From NCBI GenBank assembly GCA_029906985.1, contig JARYMT010000002.1, positions 207,181 to 271,180 on the forward strand: a DNA stretch of 64,000 nucleotides. Reading direction: 5' to 3'. How positions within the stretch are numbered: position 1 is the first letter of the stretch; every line of letters starts with the position of its first letter. The stretch comes from Microgenomates group bacterium. GTDB lineage: Bacteria > Patescibacteriota > Microgenomatia > UBA1406 > GWC2-37-13. Position numbers and translations under genes: made by a program. The notes beneath the pieces were generated by a model, which saw nothing but the letters and a program-made list of their open reading frames with translations, had not been told where the DNA came from and ran no database searches. Positions 63,907 to 64,000 of this stretch are shown here, in pieces.

Positions 63907-64000
63907 ATGAAAATTATCGGAAGATTTTTTACTTTTTTCATTTTTGCGGTTGTTTTTGTTGTTATTATTGCTTTTGCCCGCGGCTATCGACCGAATTTTA
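63907..64000 (+). CDS. Membrane-anchored protein (start only), probably PEGA-type
   Basis: The frame opens at ATG 63907 and leaves the window after about 31 residues: MKIIGRFFTFFIFAVVFVV and then IIAFARGYRPNF. One membrane segment followed by FARGYR is how many CPR PEGA-domain proteins begin, but only the start is visible. It is divergent from mreB. Confidence 0.5.
   Translation, partial: MKIIGRFFTFFIFAVVFVVIIAFARGYRPNF

Overview
The window looks like part of the genome of a small, AT-rich bacterium of the Candidate Phyla Radiation (Patescibacteria), most likely a Microgenomates-type lineage. This is an inference from gene content and style: cohesin/dockerin-type surface proteins with Pro/Thr linkers, very large lineage-specific proteins, nucleoside and base salvage enzymes in place of visible de novo synthesis, an archaeal-type S-adenosylmethionine synthetase, and -10 promoter boxes sitting only 6-9 bases before many start codons with little Shine-Dalgarno signal. 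No rRNA is present, so the lineage cannot be fixed here. Genes end at TAA, TAG and TGA, and nothing suggests a recoded stop.

Layout. (1) 1-10.65 kb: a block of minus-strand exported or membrane proteins: a glycosidase-like protein cut by the window edge, a membrane-anchored cohesin-like protein, three proteins ending in dockerin-like repeats (one with a collagen-like region), and several Cys-rich or unknown proteins. A HepT-MntA toxin-antitoxin pair lies inside it. The block is bounded by two inverted copies of a 25-bp terminator-like hairpin. (2) 10.8-38 kb: a small HTH regulator with a near-perfect sigma70 promoter, then a locus of giant and mostly unrecognised proteins: a broken methyltransferase-like/HExxH gene, 2246- and 1450-residue scaffold-like proteins, a class A penicillin-binding protein with an enormous N-terminal extension that is split by a -1 frameshift at A AAA AAG, a tail-anchored coiled-coil protein, a metallophosphoesterase between two paralogous small genes, and a frameshifted transglutaminase-like protein. 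I regard this as the least understood and most interesting part. (3) 38-47.5 kb: zinc-ribbon membrane protein, GalT-like transferase, decayed pth, XRE regulator, two GT4 glycosyltransferases, glycogen synthase, a GH18-like protein with a degraded catalytic motif, and a glutaredoxin-like protein with a proline-rich tail. (4) 47.5-55.6 kb: tRNA-Arg and tRNA-Trp with a duplicated tRNA-Trp 5' half around a GIY-YIG gene; SAM synthetase; phosphoribosyltransferase plus metallopeptidase; a tightly overlapping six-gene operon (deaminase, P-loop kinase, FolE2, radical SAM, nucleoside phosphorylase, upp); tRNA-Leu and tRNA-Ser. (5) 55.7-64 kb: exported protein, broken XRE gene, PH-like protein with rhomboid protease, histidine phosphatase, purine nucleoside phosphorylase, a large nucleotidyltransferase, WecB/TagA-type glycosyltransferase, MreB, and the start of a probable PEGA-type membrane protein.

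Together the genes describe a rod-type, walled cell (MreB, PBP, WecB/TagA transferase) with an elaborate surface, glycan handling, and dependence on scavenged nucleosides. At least five loci carry stops or frameshifts. Some have independent marks of decay (pth lost its catalytic His), while others (the PBP) could be programmed frameshifting or sequence errors.
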